A stretch of 64,000 nt of DNA from NCBI RefSeq assembly GCF_046365375.1, contig NZ_JBKEIT010000007.1, forward strand, positions 258,870-322,869, written 5' to 3'. A program made the translations under genes and the position numbers. Origin of the DNA: Butyricimonas muris (GTDB lineage: Bacteria > Bacteroidota > Bacteroidia > Bacteroidales > Marinifilaceae). The notes under the pieces are model-generated. The model searched no databases. It was given only the letters and a program-made list of their open reading frames with translations, and was not told the DNA's origin. The first letter of the stretch is position 1. Each line of letters starts with the position of its first letter. Positions 1-10,600 of this stretch are shown in pieces.

Positions 1-193
1 TTTTGGTTCTACATTCCGGGTGTTTTCATTCCGGGAACCGTACGAAAAAGTTCCGGAGGCGGGAGCAGTGGTCTTGTATATAAAAGGTGGAATGAATATG
101 TCCACAAGCATAGATGTTGCATCAACAGACATAGAACCGACCAATGGGATTGTTCATTCTTTGGCTTATGGATTCACTTGGGGACAATTATAA
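1..193 (+). CDS. Fasciclin-like lipoprotein, C-terminal fragment (cut by window start)
   Basis: The frame that begins at base 2 is open to a TAA at 191-193 and lacks its start because the window begins inside it. The visible 63 residues align closely with the C-terminus of the complete fasciclin-like lipoprotein at 12704-13327: both contain an IDVASTDIE block and end in GQL. It therefore marks the tail of a second copy of that SusCD-associated locus. It is followed 22 bases later by the same kind of small lipoprotein as in the complete copy. The role is inferred from the paralogue: a surface or periplasmic lipoprotein with a beta-grasp-like fasciclin fold, function unknown. Confidence 0.8.
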   Translation, partial: FGSTFRVFSFREPYEKVPEAGAVVLYIKGGMNMSTSIDVASTDIEPTNGIVHSLAYGFTWGQL

Positions 194-215
194 TGAAATG
201 TAAAAACGGAACAAG

Positions 216-635
216 ATGAAACAGACAATATTATTTCTATTTGTGATGGTTTTGGCTTTTAGTGCATGTCATGATGTGAAGATTGGGTATTTGAAAGCCG
301 ATAATGCAGAATATTATCCGGATTCATTGGTCGTTGAGACTGATTTAAGCAAGGTAAGTCAAAATAAAGTGGATAACGATGCTCCATGGGTAACGAATAC
401 GATTAGCGGAATGTTGGGAACAGAGCCGTTGTCTTATGAGTTTGTAAGTGTACGAGCGATTGATGGAGGTGATGCGGATATATTCGCAAAAGAAATTGTT
501 GTACGTGGTAGTGGACGTATGCAATTCCCGTTAAGGACAGAGGCTCCCAAGGGACGCTATATTGTTACCTTAAAGGTAAGTAATGAAGATTATTCTGCGA
601 TTTTGCCGGATGTGTTTACGTTTATTTTGAAATGA
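216..635 (+). CDS. Small SusCD-locus lipoprotein, unknown function
   Basis: 139 residues. A lipoprotein signal peptide ends in the lipobox FSAC (Cys 18), so the mature protein is predicted to be lipid-anchored. The body is a beta-rich domain of about 110 residues with no motif I can name. It is clearly homologous to 13337-13762: both share an IGYLKADNA block just after the lipid anchor, a YEFVSV block, a GGDA(D/E) loop and a LPDV(F/Y)TFI end. In both loci it follows the fasciclin gene and precedes the thioredoxin gene, so it is probably an accessory component of the SusCD complex. Its stop overlaps the next start (ATGA), which suggests translational coupling. Confidence 0.85.
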   Translation: MKQTILFLFVMVLAFSACHDVKIGYLKADNAEYYPDSLVVETDLSKVSQNKVDNDAPWVTNTISGMLGTEPLSYEFVSVRAIDGGDADIFAKEIVVRGSGRMQFPLRTEAPKGRYIVTLKVSNEDYSAILPDVFTFILK

Positions 636-1939
636 ATATAATGAGAAAATATTTTACAATGATATGCTTCACCCTGTTCATGGGGTGGAGCGTATCAGGC
701 TATAGCCAAGGGATTAAGTTCTTCGAGGGAACCTTCGAGGAAGCATTAGTGAAAGCAAAACAAGAGAATAAACTCGTATTTGTGGATTTTTTTGCAACAT
801 GGTGCGGACCATGTAAACAAATGGCAGAGAAGGTGTTCACGGACGAAGAAGTGGAAAAATACATGAATGAAAAGTTCGTGTGTATGCAAATCAATGTCGA
901 GGCAGCCGGATGGCAGAAAGAAACTGCCGAGAAATTTAATGTAACGGTATTACCGACATTGATATTTTTTAAAGCGGATGGAAACGTGGCATCCCGTTTG
1001 GCTGGAGCTCGGGAAAAGGATGATTTTTTGAATGCAGCCAAAGTGGCTAGCGGAGAACAATTAAGTTTCGAGAAATTGTATGACCGTGCTAAATCGAAAA
1101 AAGATTTGGCTGATATGCAGTTGGTATTGAAACAGGCTCCGGATTATGTGGGTGGTTTGCAGGGAATGGAAGCACAAAAATGGATTGTGCGTATTGATAA
1201 ATTATATGCCGAGTATGTGAAGGCAAAAATGGGACCGGATTTTATTAATAAAGAGGATTTCCAAATCGCGAATAAGTTTAATAAAAAGAACGTGAAAGAT
1301 GATGCGGTGATGGAGTTTATTGCCAAAAATCTGGAAACGTACATGAGTAAATTGGGAGAAGCTCCGGGTATCTTGATGGTCGAGTATAATAATGCTGTTA
1401 TCGAGCAATTGGCAAAAGCGGGTAAGAATGAATACAAGAAATATTTGGAGAGAATCAATGGTGATCTGGAAGCGGCTTACGCTATTATGCCGACGGGAAC
1501 GTTGACTCCTTATGAGAAATTCAAATATTATTATGATGGAATGTATTTATTGTCTTACAAGAAAGATGCGGAGTCTTATGTTCAATTAATGAATAAGTAT
1601 TTGGCGGCTTTGGGTGATCAGGTGGGAGCGAATGATTATGGTGAGATTGCTCAAAATATGTATGTCATGAGTAAGGGAAAATTGAACAACGAACAATTAG
1701 GACAAGTGAAGGATTGGTTGGTGAAAGCTATGCAATACGAGGGAACCGGATTGATCGACAGGATTAATTTTGTGACGATGTTGGGGGATACGTATAAGGC
1801 ATTGAAAGATTTTGATAAGGCAAAAGAAGCTTATAACCAAGGGTACATGGAGGCTTTACAGATCGAGAATAAAATGCAATCTGTTCAAGTGCAAATGATT
1901 ATGAAACGTAAACTGGAAGCACTGGAATTAGCGAAATAA
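632..1939 (+). CDS. Secreted thioredoxin-fold protein with long helical C-terminus
   Basis: 435 residues. An N-terminal signal peptide (about residues 1-25) leads into a thioredoxin domain (about 30-140) with the active site WCGPCK and a cis-proline motif (VLPTL). About 290 mostly helical residues follow, possibly TPR-like. It would act in the periplasm as a thiol-disulfide reductase or a thioredoxin-like chaperone. The start at 632 overlaps the upstream stop; a second ATG at 641 also gives a good signal peptide. A paralogue with the same architecture lies at 13824-15113 in the neighbouring locus. The C-terminal part is not a domain I recognise. Confidence 0.85.
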   Translation: MNIMRKYFTMICFTLFMGWSVSGYSQGIKFFEGTFEEALVKAKQENKLVFVDFFATWCGPCKQMAEKVFTDEEVEKYMNEKFVCMQINVEAAGWQKETAEKFNVTVLPTLIFFKADGNVASRLAGAREKDDFLNAAKVASGEQLSFEKLYDRAKSKKDLADMQLVLKQAPDYVGGLQGMEAQKWIVRIDKLYAEYVKAKMGPDFINKEDFQIANKFNKKNVKDDAVMEFIAKNLETYMSKLGEAPGILMVEYNNAVIEQLAKAGKNEYKKYLERINGDLEAAYAIMPTGTLTPYEKFKYYYDGMYLLSYKKDAESYVQLMNKYLAALGDQVGANDYGEIAQNMYVMSKGKLNNEQLGQVKDWLVKAMQYEGTGLIDRINFVTMLGDTYKALKDFDKAKEAYNQGYMEALQIENKMQSVQVQMIMKRKLEALELAK

Positions 1940-1946
1940 ATAAAGT

Positions 1947-4751
1947 ATGAGGGGATTATTAGTAACGATTGCCGTGTTTCTTTGCACGGTTGGGACTCCT
2001 TTGTCCGCGCAGGAAGGCATGGAAGGATTGCGTCACGGGAAACTGGATAACGGTCTGACGTATTACGTGAAGCATTCCAAGGCGGAGCCGGGAAGGGTGA
2101 GTTTTTACCTGTTGCAAAACGTGGGGGCGATACTGGAAGAGGATCACGAGAACGGGTTGGCGCATTTCTTGGAGCATATGGCGTTTAACGGTACTACCCA
2201 TTTCCCGGGAGGGGTGATGCCTTATTTGAGGGGAAGAGGTATTTTCACGTTCAACGCGAAGACAGGGATAAACCAGACGGTGTATAATATCGAGGATGTA
2301 CCCGTGGCAGAAGGCGGATTGGTGGACACGTGTATGTTTATCGTGAAAGACTGGTGTAGCGAGATATTGCTGAAAGATAAAGATATTGACGAGGAGCGGG
2401 GCGTGATTATCGAGGAATGGCGGAGTCATTATAACGTGGGGCGTCGCTTGCAGGAAGGAGCGGCTCCGGTGGTGTACAATCACACGAAATATGCCAAACG
2501 GAACGTGATCGGGACGGTGGAATTATTGCAATCGTTCCCCTCGGATGTATTACGGGAGTTTTATCGTAAATGGTACAGACCGGATTTGCAGTGCGTGATC
2601 GTGGTCGGGGATATTGACGAGGAGGAATTCGAGGAGCGGGTAAAGGAGCTGTTCGGGCAGATTCCCGCGAGGGAGAATCCGTTGGAACGGTACGAGGTGG
2701 AGATTCCTGACCGGGCGGATATGGATTACATGTTGATTCTTGACGCGGAGAACCCGTCGAAGATGATTTCTTTCCACCAACGGGCACACCGGCAGGAGGG
2801 ATTGGATGAGGTCGGACGCAAGGCGTATTCTTTTAAGGCACGGATTTTTAACGCTTTGATGGGACAACGTCTGTCCCGTATCGTGAACGCGAACAAGGAG
2901 AAGTTTTTGAGCGTTTCCGGTACATTCGAGAGTTTCGTGCGTAATTATAACGGGTTCTCTTTAGACGTGATTCCGTATAAAAATCAGGATGCGGAGGCTT
3001 TCGAGCAGGTGTGGACGGCGTGGGAAGAGATTCGTCGTTACGGTTTTACCGACAAAGAGGTCGAGAGAGTGCAGGAGGCTCTTTTCCAAGAGTTGATGAA
3101 AATGGAAAGTGAGGTAGAGAAGGAGAGTAACCCGTATTATGTATCCGTATTCCAGAATCATTTCTTGGCGGGAATGCCCTTTCACGAGCAACCGGTAGAG
3201 TTGGGTTTGTTGAAAGAGGCTTTGCTGGAAATCACCGCGGAGGATATGAGTCACTGGATTCACTCGTGGGCGAACGATAGTAATCAGATTGTCGTGGTGT
3301 CCGGGAATGACAAGGATTATAAATACTTGACTAAAGATGATATTCTGAATATCATGGCTAAGGTGGCGGAAAAAGATATAGAGCCGGAGGTCGAGGAACA
3401 CAAGACGCCGGAACCGTTTGACCTGCAACTTCAAGCCGGAACGATTAGGAAAGTGAAAAAGCTGGATCGTTTCAAGGCGGAAGAGTGGACATTGTCTAAT
3501 GGCGCCAAGGTGTATTACAAGCACGTGGAGGAAGGACACGGGTTCTTCTCGCTGGCTTGCAGCAGTCATGGCGGTCGTTCGGTTGTCGCCACGGAGGATT
3601 TACCGACATTAACGGCTATGCAAGCATTGACTTTGAAGTCGGGATTGTACAAGTATGACTTGAGCACGTTGAAAGAATTGGTACAAGGCAAGCAGATCCG
3701 TTTGAATATGATGATCAGTGATTACACGGAAGGCTTCGGGGGAAGCACGAAAGCGGAGAATGCTGAACTTTTGTTCCAGTTGTATTATTTGTTGTTCCAG
3801 CAACCCCGTTTCGATAGGACGCAATTTGACAAATATGTCGAGCGTTCCCGCTACGCGTACGAGAACCAACGGAAGACACCGCAGAATCTCGTGCAGGACA
3901 CTATCCGGATGTTGACCGTGAGAGAAGACGAACGGAATAAGGATTATGGCGTGGCGTATTTCGACATGATGAATTTCGAACGGTTGGAATCCTTGTATCG
4001 TGAACGTTTCTCGAATGCCGGGGAGTTTACTTTCTGTATCGTGGGGGATATCGATCGGGACGAGGCTGCACGCTTGGCGTGTGAATATATCGGTGCTTTG
4101 CCTTCTCGCGGGGGAAAGAAAGAGGAGTATATTATCCGTGATTATAGCGTGGATACCGATACTATTGCACGTGAATTTAAAGTGGTGATGCCGGGGGACA
4201 AGGGGATGGTGAATATCGTGCTGGAGAATGATGGCAAGTTCTCGCTGAAAGAGCAGATAGCTTTTAATATCTGGGGACAGATGTTGCGGGCTCGTTACTT
4301 CTCTATCGTGCGGGAGCAGGAGAGCGCGAGTTATGGTGTGAACGCGGATGCCGGCTACCGGGACTTTCCGGATAGGAAAGCAACCCTGATGATCGGTTTC
4401 GAGACGGAGAGCGATAAGGTGGAAAGGATGAAAGAGATTATCTACCGGGAATTGGAGAAGAGTACCAAAGAACTTTTCAAGGAGAGTGAATTGGCTCCCG
4501 TCGTTACGGTAATAAAACGAAGTAACGAGCAGGTAAACGAGAATCTCGGTATCGATTTCTGGATGAATGTGTTAAATAGTTATGCGGAATACGGAAAAGA
4601 TATCACGGATCACAGTGCTTTTGACAAAGCCTTGGATAGTATTACCGTGAAAGATATTCAACGTGTGGCTCAAAAGTTTTTGAAACACGTGAAATTGCGG
4701 GACTGGGTAATAAAATCGGAGAAAGAGAATCCGTTATCGGATTGGGAATAA
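1947..4751 (+). CDS. M16 family zinc metallopeptidase (insulinase/pitrilysin type)
   Basis: 934 residues, the usual length for a two-halved M16 protein. A signal peptide occupies about residues 1-21. The inverted zinc motif HxxEH is at 73-77 (HFLEH), followed by the family-typical MAFNGT, and a further acidic cluster ending EERGVIIEEW is suited to supply the third zinc ligand. The second half is the inactive M16 repeat. It should degrade peptides in the periplasm. It lies 7 bases after the thioredoxin gene, so the two are co-transcribed. The second, otherwise parallel locus has no M16 gene. Confidence 0.92.
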   Translation: MRGLLVTIAVFLCTVGTPLSAQEGMEGLRHGKLDNGLTYYVKHSKAEPGRVSFYLLQNVGAILEEDHENGLAHFLEHMAFNGTTHFPGGVMPYLRGRGIFTFNAKTGINQTVYNIEDVPVAEGGLVDTCMFIVKDWCSEILLKDKDIDEERGVIIEEWRSHYNVGRRLQEGAAPVVYNHTKYAKRNVIGTVELLQSFPSDVLREFYRKWYRPDLQCVIVVGDIDEEEFEERVKELFGQIPARENPLERYEVEIPDRADMDYMLILDAENPSKMISFHQRAHRQEGLDEVGRKAYSFKARIFNALMGQRLSRIVNANKEKFLSVSGTFESFVRNYNGFSLDVIPYKNQDAEAFEQVWTAWEEIRRYGFTDKEVERVQEALFQELMKMESEVEKESNPYYVSVFQNHFLAGMPFHEQPVELGLLKEALLEITAEDMSHWIHSWANDSNQIVVVSGNDKDYKYLTKDDILNIMAKVAEKDIEPEVEEHKTPEPFDLQLQAGTIRKVKKLDRFKAEEWTLSNGAKVYYKHVEEGHGFFSLACSSHGGRSVVATEDLPTLTAMQALTLKSGLYKYDLSTLKELVQGKQIRLNMMISDYTEGFGGSTKAENAELLFQLYYLLFQQPRFDRTQFDKYVERSRYAYENQRKTPQNLVQDTIRMLTVREDERNKDYGVAYFDMMNFERLESLYRERFSNAGEFTFCIVGDIDRDEAARLACEYIGALPSRGGKKEEYIIRDYSVDTDTIAREFKVVMPGDKGMVNIVLENDGKFSLKEQIAFNIWGQMLRARYFSIVREQESASYGVNADAGYRDFPDRKATLMIGFETESDKVERMKEIIYRELEKSTKELFKESELAPVVTVIKRSNEQVNENLGIDFWMNVLNSYAEYGKDITDHSAFDKALDSITVKDIQRVAQKFLKHVKLRDWVIKSEKENPLSDWE

Positions 4752-4769
4752 TTTTAGTACGTGTGTGGG

Positions 4770-4799
4770 GGGCTGCTTTCGAGCAGCCCTTTAATTTTT
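4770..4799 (+). terminator. Rho-independent terminator after the M16 peptidase gene
   Basis: Eight-base-pair GC-rich stem (4770-4777 with 4782-4789) closed by a TTCG tetraloop, followed by a T-rich tract. It sits 19 bases after the peptidase stop and closes the first locus. Confidence 0.85.
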
Positions 4800-4931
4800 G
4801 ATTTCATGATTTTAGATTTATGATTCCACCCACATGTGCTTTACTCGTTCCGTGGTTAAAAGTCTTTTTGGTTGGAACCTTTATTTCAAACCTTCCGTAT
4901 ACAACGGAAATTGTTATTAAAGGAAGATATT

Positions 4932-5612
4932 ATGAGGAGTTATACTTTTATTGCAGCATTGTTGGCTTTGTTTTTTGTCGGGTGTCAGAAACCGACGATT
5001 AATATAGAGGAGAATACGTTGTCTTACACGAACAATGAATGGGATGTATCAGTGAATCGTCCGGTATTTTCGGCTCAGAATGCGGCTTTGGAGAAAGGAT
5101 GCAAGGAGGTGAATGAGCGGGTGACAAAATTGATTGACAGTCTGCAAAATGATTTGAAAGAACAATTGAAAGAATACCTGCAAGAAGCACAGGAGATGAA
5201 GATCAATCCCATGATACCGTTTACTCTGGATATTCAGGATAGTGTTTTTATGGCAGACGACCGTTATATCAGCTTGCGTCTGGTTGTTTACACGTTGACG
5301 GGAGGAGCGAACGGGTTGACGGAGTATTATGCTTTTAATTACAGCATGAAACAGGGTAAATTCCTTGAACCGGAAGATATATTGAATTACAACAAGAGTG
5401 CCGAGATTGACAAACAAATCAAGACGAATTTCAAGAACCCGGACAATTGTTTCACGGATGTACCGACATTGTCAAACGTGACGACCGTAAATTTTTCAAC
5501 GAATGATATTTGTTTTACCTATGAGCCTTTGGTATTAGGTGCTCATTATTGTGGAGCGGCTCAGGTATCCGTTCCCCGCATGATTTTGAAGGGTGATTTA
5601 TTGTTAAAATAG
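4932..5612 (+). CDS. DUF3298/RsiV-like lipoprotein
   Basis: 226 residues from the ATG at 4932, chosen because AGGAAG lies just upstream and because it begins a proper lipoprotein signal peptide (lipobox FVGC). An upstream in-frame ATG at 4872 would bury that signal. The body has the pattern of DUF4163/DUF3298 proteins: a strand rich in VFMADDRYISLRL, then a TGGA turn, then a (Y/F)NYDxxxGK-like segment, ending in VSVPR. A paralogue is at 15184-15873. RsiV proteins of this fold bind lysozyme in Gram-positive bacteria; here the ligand is unknown. It appears monocistronic, with terminators on both sides. Confidence 0.75.
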   Translation: MRSYTFIAALLALFFVGCQKPTINIEENTLSYTNNEWDVSVNRPVFSAQNAALEKGCKEVNERVTKLIDSLQNDLKEQLKEYLQEAQEMKINPMIPFTLDIQDSVFMADDRYISLRLVVYTLTGGANGLTEYYAFNYSMKQGKFLEPEDILNYNKSAEIDKQIKTNFKNPDNCFTDVPTLSNVTTVNFSTNDICFTYEPLVLGAHYCGAAQVSVPRMILKGDLLLK

Positions 5613-5638
5613 TAGTGGAGATTTGTAGGGAAGATAAG

Positions 5639-5664
5639 GGCGATCCGAAAGGGTCGCCTTTTTT
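5639..5664 (+). terminator. Rho-independent terminator after the DUF3298-like gene
   Basis: Stem 5639-5646 with 5651-5658, GAAA tetraloop, then six T. It lies between the lipoprotein gene and the sigma factor gene and overlaps a spurious upstream GTG start for the latter. Confidence 0.88.
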
Positions 5665-5721
5665 GTGTTGATATTTTTGAAAAAAAGTCATAACTTGCAC
5701 CCGAATTATACGGTGTGCCAG

Positions 5722-6258
5722 ATGTTATTGTATCAGTTTAACCACGGTGACGAGAGAGCTTTTAAAAAGTTGTTTGACAACTTTTTTAATCCGTCGTGTG
5801 CTTTCGTGAAACGGTATATTCAAGAGCATGAAGCGGTGGAAGATGTGGTGCAGGATACTTTTATTCATATTTGGGAAAAGCGCGGTATCTACACGGATAT
5901 GGTTTATTTTAAGGCTTATTTATTCAAGGCACTTCGTAACAATGCCTTGTATTATTTACGGCAACACCGGGAAAATGAAGATGTAAATCCGGCTATAGAA
6001 GATGATTCGGATAGTGTATTAAATGCTATTATCGAGGAAGAAGTACACCGGGAAATTATTTGCGCGATTGATAAATTACCTCCCGAAAGACGACGAATCG
6101 TGGTAATGAGTATGAATGGTTGTTCGCAGGAGGAGATCGCCGAGAAGATGAATATATCCGTGAACACGATCAAGACCCAGAAAAGAAAAGCCTATGCTTT
6201 TTTGCGGGAGGAATTGAAGAATTTGTTCGTGTTTTTTCTTGTTCTTATGAATTTGTAG
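5722..6258 (+). CDS. ECF RNA polymerase sigma factor (FecI-like, sigma-70 family)
   Basis: 178 residues from the ATG at 5722. An in-frame GTG at 5665 lies inside a terminator, so it was rejected. Region 2 is visible in the first 80 residues (FNHGDERAFKKLFDNFF, then AVEDVVQDTFIHIWEK). Region 4 is near the end (LPPERRRIVVMSMNGCSQEEIAEKM and the recognition helix SVNTIKTQKRKAY). It is followed by a FecR-type anti-sigma and a SusC protein with an STN domain, the standard Bacteroidetes trans-envelope signalling arrangement. It should direct transcription of the SusCD locus when the outer-membrane transporter is occupied. Confidence 0.92.
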   Translation: MLLYQFNHGDERAFKKLFDNFFNPSCAFVKRYIQEHEAVEDVVQDTFIHIWEKRGIYTDMVYFKAYLFKALRNNALYYLRQHRENEDVNPAIEDDSDSVLNAIIEEEVHREIICAIDKLPPERRRIVVMSMNGCSQEEIAEKMNISVNTIKTQKRKAYAFLREELKNLFVFFLVLMNL

Positions 6259-6352
6259 AGAGATTTTTGAAATAAATTCAAAAAAAACGCATTCCCGGTC
6301 ACCCCTAAATCGTGTTTCTGCATATTATATATGAATAGTCAGGAAAACATTT

Positions 6353-7516
6353 ATGGAAAAATATAGGGAATCGATAGAATTAGCAGAACAAATCACGAAA
6401 TACCTGAAGGGAAAACTTTCACCGGAGGAGGAGGTCGAGTTGAAAAAACGACTACATGCTCATCCGGAGGGAGAGCAACTTCTGGCTCGGGTTCAGGACG
6501 AACGATCTATTGCCGCCAAAAAAGAGATGTACGCATCGTTTAGCGCGGATAAGAGTTGGGAAAGGATTCGGAAAGTTACAGGCAAGAAGTCTTCGGGGAT
6601 GATGTACCGGATGTTCTGGTGGGCGGCTGTTTTTGCCTTGCCTCTTGCTGTAGCCGCCTCGATTTTTCTGGTGAATAAAAGTAAACAGGAGGATCGTCCT
6701 CAATATATCGTGGATGCTTATTTTGAATCCAACAAAACGATGTTGGAACTACCCGGGGGAAAATGTATAGCTTTGGATACAGTAAAAAACGTGACGAAAG
6801 AATTGAATGATTTTGGTGTCACGCTGGCTGAAGGGCAGGGATTGGATTATTCCGGTCTGGATTCCGTTATGGATGCGAAGGTGGAATATCACAAGGTCGT
6901 GGTACCCCGGGGAGGAGAATATAATCTGAAGCTTGCCGATGGCACAAATGTCTGGATGTTTGCCGAATCGGAAATTCGTTTCCCGACCCGTTTTGAAGGA
7001 AATAAACGGGAAGTGTATTTGTCGGGAGAGGCTTATTTCGAGGTACATCATGATCCCGTTCATCCTTTCTACGTGAAAACGAAGTCGCTCGACGTGAAGG
7101 TACTGGGAACAAGTTTTAACGTGAAAGCCTATAATAATATGGATGTTGTGGAAACCTCGTTGGTTGAGGGGGTGGTAAGCGTGAAGGATAACGTGTTGCG
7201 TCCGAATATGCAAGCTGTCTTCCACAAGAACACGGGAGATTTTTCTTACCGGAAAATAAACGGGGAGAGTTATCGTTTGCGTAAAGAACGGGTGTTCGTG
7301 TTTGACGAGGAGCGGTTGGATGATATCTTGCAGGAGATGGCACGCTGGTATGATTTCGAGATTTTTTACCAGAACCCGGAGATGGCAGATAAACGGTTCG
7401 GTTTTAAATTGGAAAAATACGAGCATGTGGATACACTCTTGGATATATTGGAATTGACCGGGGAAGTGAGATTCACGATGAAGGGAAAGACGTTGACCGT
7501 GATGAGTGGAACTTAA
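6353..7516 (+). CDS. FecR-family anti-sigma factor
   Basis: 387 residues. A cytoplasmic N-terminal region (1-85) would bind the ECF sigma factor. One transmembrane helix is at about 87-107, the FecR sensor domain at about 183-262 (with the GGEYNLKLADGTNVW and LSGEAYFEV blocks), and a DUF4974-like C-terminal domain at about 315-385. It receives the signal from the STN domain of the SusC protein downstream and holds or releases the sigma factor encoded upstream. The gap to the sigma gene is 94 bases. Confidence 0.93.
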   Translation: MEKYRESIELAEQITKYLKGKLSPEEEVELKKRLHAHPEGEQLLARVQDERSIAAKKEMYASFSADKSWERIRKVTGKKSSGMMYRMFWWAAVFALPLAVAASIFLVNKSKQEDRPQYIVDAYFESNKTMLELPGGKCIALDTVKNVTKELNDFGVTLAEGQGLDYSGLDSVMDAKVEYHKVVVPRGGEYNLKLADGTNVWMFAESEIRFPTRFEGNKREVYLSGEAYFEVHHDPVHPFYVKTKSLDVKVLGTSFNVKAYNNMDVVETSLVEGVVSVKDNVLRPNMQAVFHKNTGDFSYRKINGESYRLRKERVFVFDEERLDDILQEMARWYDFEIFYQNPEMADKRFGFKLEKYEHVDTLLDILELTGEVRFTMKGKTLTVMSGT

Positions 7517-7619
7517 TGTTAAGCTGAATATAAATAAAAACGGGTAGCGGAAATTTTGTGGTGATTATTTCCTGCCACCCATTTGGTTAAATTCAAAATC
7601 AATTTAATTCTTCAAAGTT

Positions 7620-10600
7620 ATGAAAAAAAATCTTTGGACGTGGCTCCTGCACGATAAAAAAAGGAGAATAAATACAATTTGTATGAAAGTCTGCCTCTGT
7701 TTGGCGTTTGTTTTTGGCGGCGGGATGCTTGGTAACGCCTTTGCCCAGACGGAGAGATTGACCTTGAAAAGGGAGAATGCTTCGATGTTGGACATCATTT
7801 TTGCTGTGGAGAAACAGAGCAAGATGACGTTCGTGTACAGCATGGATGCGGTGAATAAAATCGGGAAAATCACGATTGACGTCAAAGACGTGTTGATTGA
7901 TAGCGTGATGAATGTCTGTTTAAGGAGAACCGATTACACTTATTCATTGGAGAAGAACGTGGTCGTGATCAAGAAAAAGGCGGAAGCAGAGAAGAAAGCT
8001 GCCTTGAACGAGAAGAAAAAAGTGATTACCGGAGTCGTGAAAGACAAGAGGAATGAGGTGCTGCCCGGGGTTTCTGTTTACGTGAAGGGAACGACGATTG
8101 GGGTGGTGACCGATGTAAATGGAACTTATAAATTTGAAGTTCCCGGTTCGGTGGATAGATTATTGTTCTCGTTCGTGGGTATGAAGACGAAAGAGGTGGA
8201 GTTGAAGGGGCAAACGACCGTGAACGTGGTGTTGGAGGACGAAGTTTCCGGTTTGGACGAGGTAACCGTGGTGGCTTATGGAGAGCGGAAAAAGAGAGAG
8301 TTGATCGGTGCGGTGTCTTCCGTGAAAGCGAAAGATTTGGAAGAGGTGCCTTCCGCAAGTCTGGAAAATTTGTTGCAGGGGCATATGGCGGGAGTCGAGG
8401 TGACTAGTATTTCCGGTTCTCCCGGTGGTGGCGGTACCCGTATCAATATCCGGGGCTATAATTCGTTGTTATCAGAATCCCAGACGGACGGGACTCCTTT
8501 GTATATCATTGACGGTGTACCCGTGCATTCTTTTACTTCTCCCGTGACGGGGACGAACACCTTGGCGGAGATAGATCCTTCGACAATCGAGTCCGTTGAA
8601 GTCTTGAAAGATGCCGCTTCTGCCGCATTGTACGGCTCAAGGGCGAGTAACGGCGTAATCTTAATCACCACGAAGCAGGGGAAAACGGGACGAGGAAAAT
8701 TTTCGGCTAACGTGTCATACTCCTATTCCATTTTGCCCGAAACCCCGGTGCAGACGGGCGGACACTTGGAACGTATGGCTAATATCTATAAGTTTAGAAG
8801 TGTACGTGCGGCTTACGGGAGTTGGCAGACAGGTATTTATAAAATGCCAGAATCTTACCGGGAGGCATATCACCAGAATGGCGCGTATGATTTCTTTTGG
8901 AATAACGGATATGTTTTAAATGATGCGCAGAAGGATATGGTAAGACCTTTGCAGGATAGTCTGAATCCTTTTTATAATAATTCGACGAATTGGTGGAAAT
9001 ATTGTTTCGATGCGGGGAAGATTTTGAATGCGAATCTTCAGGCTTCCGGTGGGACGGAAACGATAAAATACATGATCGGGGCAGGCTGGTATAACGAGAG
9101 AGGGATTATGCTGGGGAGCGAGTTTAAAAGGGCTAATATTTTGACGAATATTAATGTCGTTCCTCGTACAAACTTGAACGTGGATGCACGTTTGTATCTT
9201 GCTTATACGGATCGGAGCCGGGGGGCGGCGAATACTTCTTTCTCGAGCGCGAGTAAGTACGAACGGTTGACTGTTGACCCGAAATTGAATCTTTCTATTT
9301 TGCCGGGTTCCGGGGATATTGAAAAGGAAACGTTGAAACAGATAAACGAGTCGTCCGAGAAAAACATCACTTACCGGATTCGGGCCAGTCTGGCTGTAGC
9401 GTATGAGTTTATTAAAGGGCTGAAATTGTCTTCCAGTTTGTCGATGGATTTCTCTGAAGGGAAACGAAATTCTTTTACCCCCAGTTATTTGGATCCGACA
9501 GATAAATTAAGTGTGTCAACGGGAAGTATCAGTAGCGGAACGATGTTTTCTAACGAGAATTTGCTTGTTTATAATAAGACGATTCGGAATAATCATAATA
9601 TGGAGATCCTTTTGGGATTGTCTTATTCGAGAGAGGCAAAAGACCAGTTTAGTGCTTCGGGTAAAGGTTCCCCGAGTGATAAGATTCACTATGTTTTAGA
9701 CGGATTCCCGACGACTTACGAAAAATATGGAAGTATCCAAGCCTTGCAGGCATACCGGTCTAATTTTGAAGAAAAAATCATGCTGAGTTATTTCGGGCGT
9801 TTGGCTTATAATTATAAAAAGAAATATCTGTTCGAGTACACGCTAAGGAGGGACGGTTCGTCCGTGTTCGGCGAAAACGTGCGTTGGGCTACTTTCCCGT
9901 CGGTTGCCGTTGGTTGGGCATTTTCGGAAGAACCGTTTTTCAAAAAATGGTGGTTGAGTTACGCGAAGATTCGCGCATCTTGGGGTACTTCGGGACAACA
10001 GTTCAGGGATGCTTATTTGGCACATGGGACGCTTGAGTTGGCGAATCACTTCTTGGGAAATTCCGGGGTATTGCCCTCTCAAATTATTAATACTAATCTG
10101 ACTTGGGAGGAATCGGATCAATACGATATAGGTTTGGATATAGATCTTTTTGATTATCGTTTGAAATTCAAATTGGATTATTATTACAAGTATTCCAAAT
10201 CATTGTTGTTCAACGTTTCTTTGCCGGGGAATTATTATTTTCATAAAACGGCATGGCAGAATGCGATGGAGATTTCTAACGAGGGAATTGAGATGGAGTT
10301 GAACTATGATATTCTGCGTGACACGGAGGTTAAATGGCGTGGAAAGTTTAATATTTCAAGAAACTGGAATCGTTTCGAAAAGTCGTACACGGATATGGAT
10401 ATGGTGAACGGAACCGGACAGTTGGTGCTCGGGCGACCTATTTACGGGCTTTATCTTTATAAAGATTTAGGAATGATTGAGTCAGAAAAAGATATTCCGG
10501 CTTATTATGACCAACAAGGGAACAAAAATCTGTTGTATTCGATGATCAAAAGTTACCCGTATGCCGCAGGAACCAGAATGATACAAGATATGAATCAAGA

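Noticed and set aside
5665..5721. GTG start for the ECF sigma factor at 5665
   Set aside because: It lies within the T tract of a terminator and adds residues that do not fit region 2 of the family.
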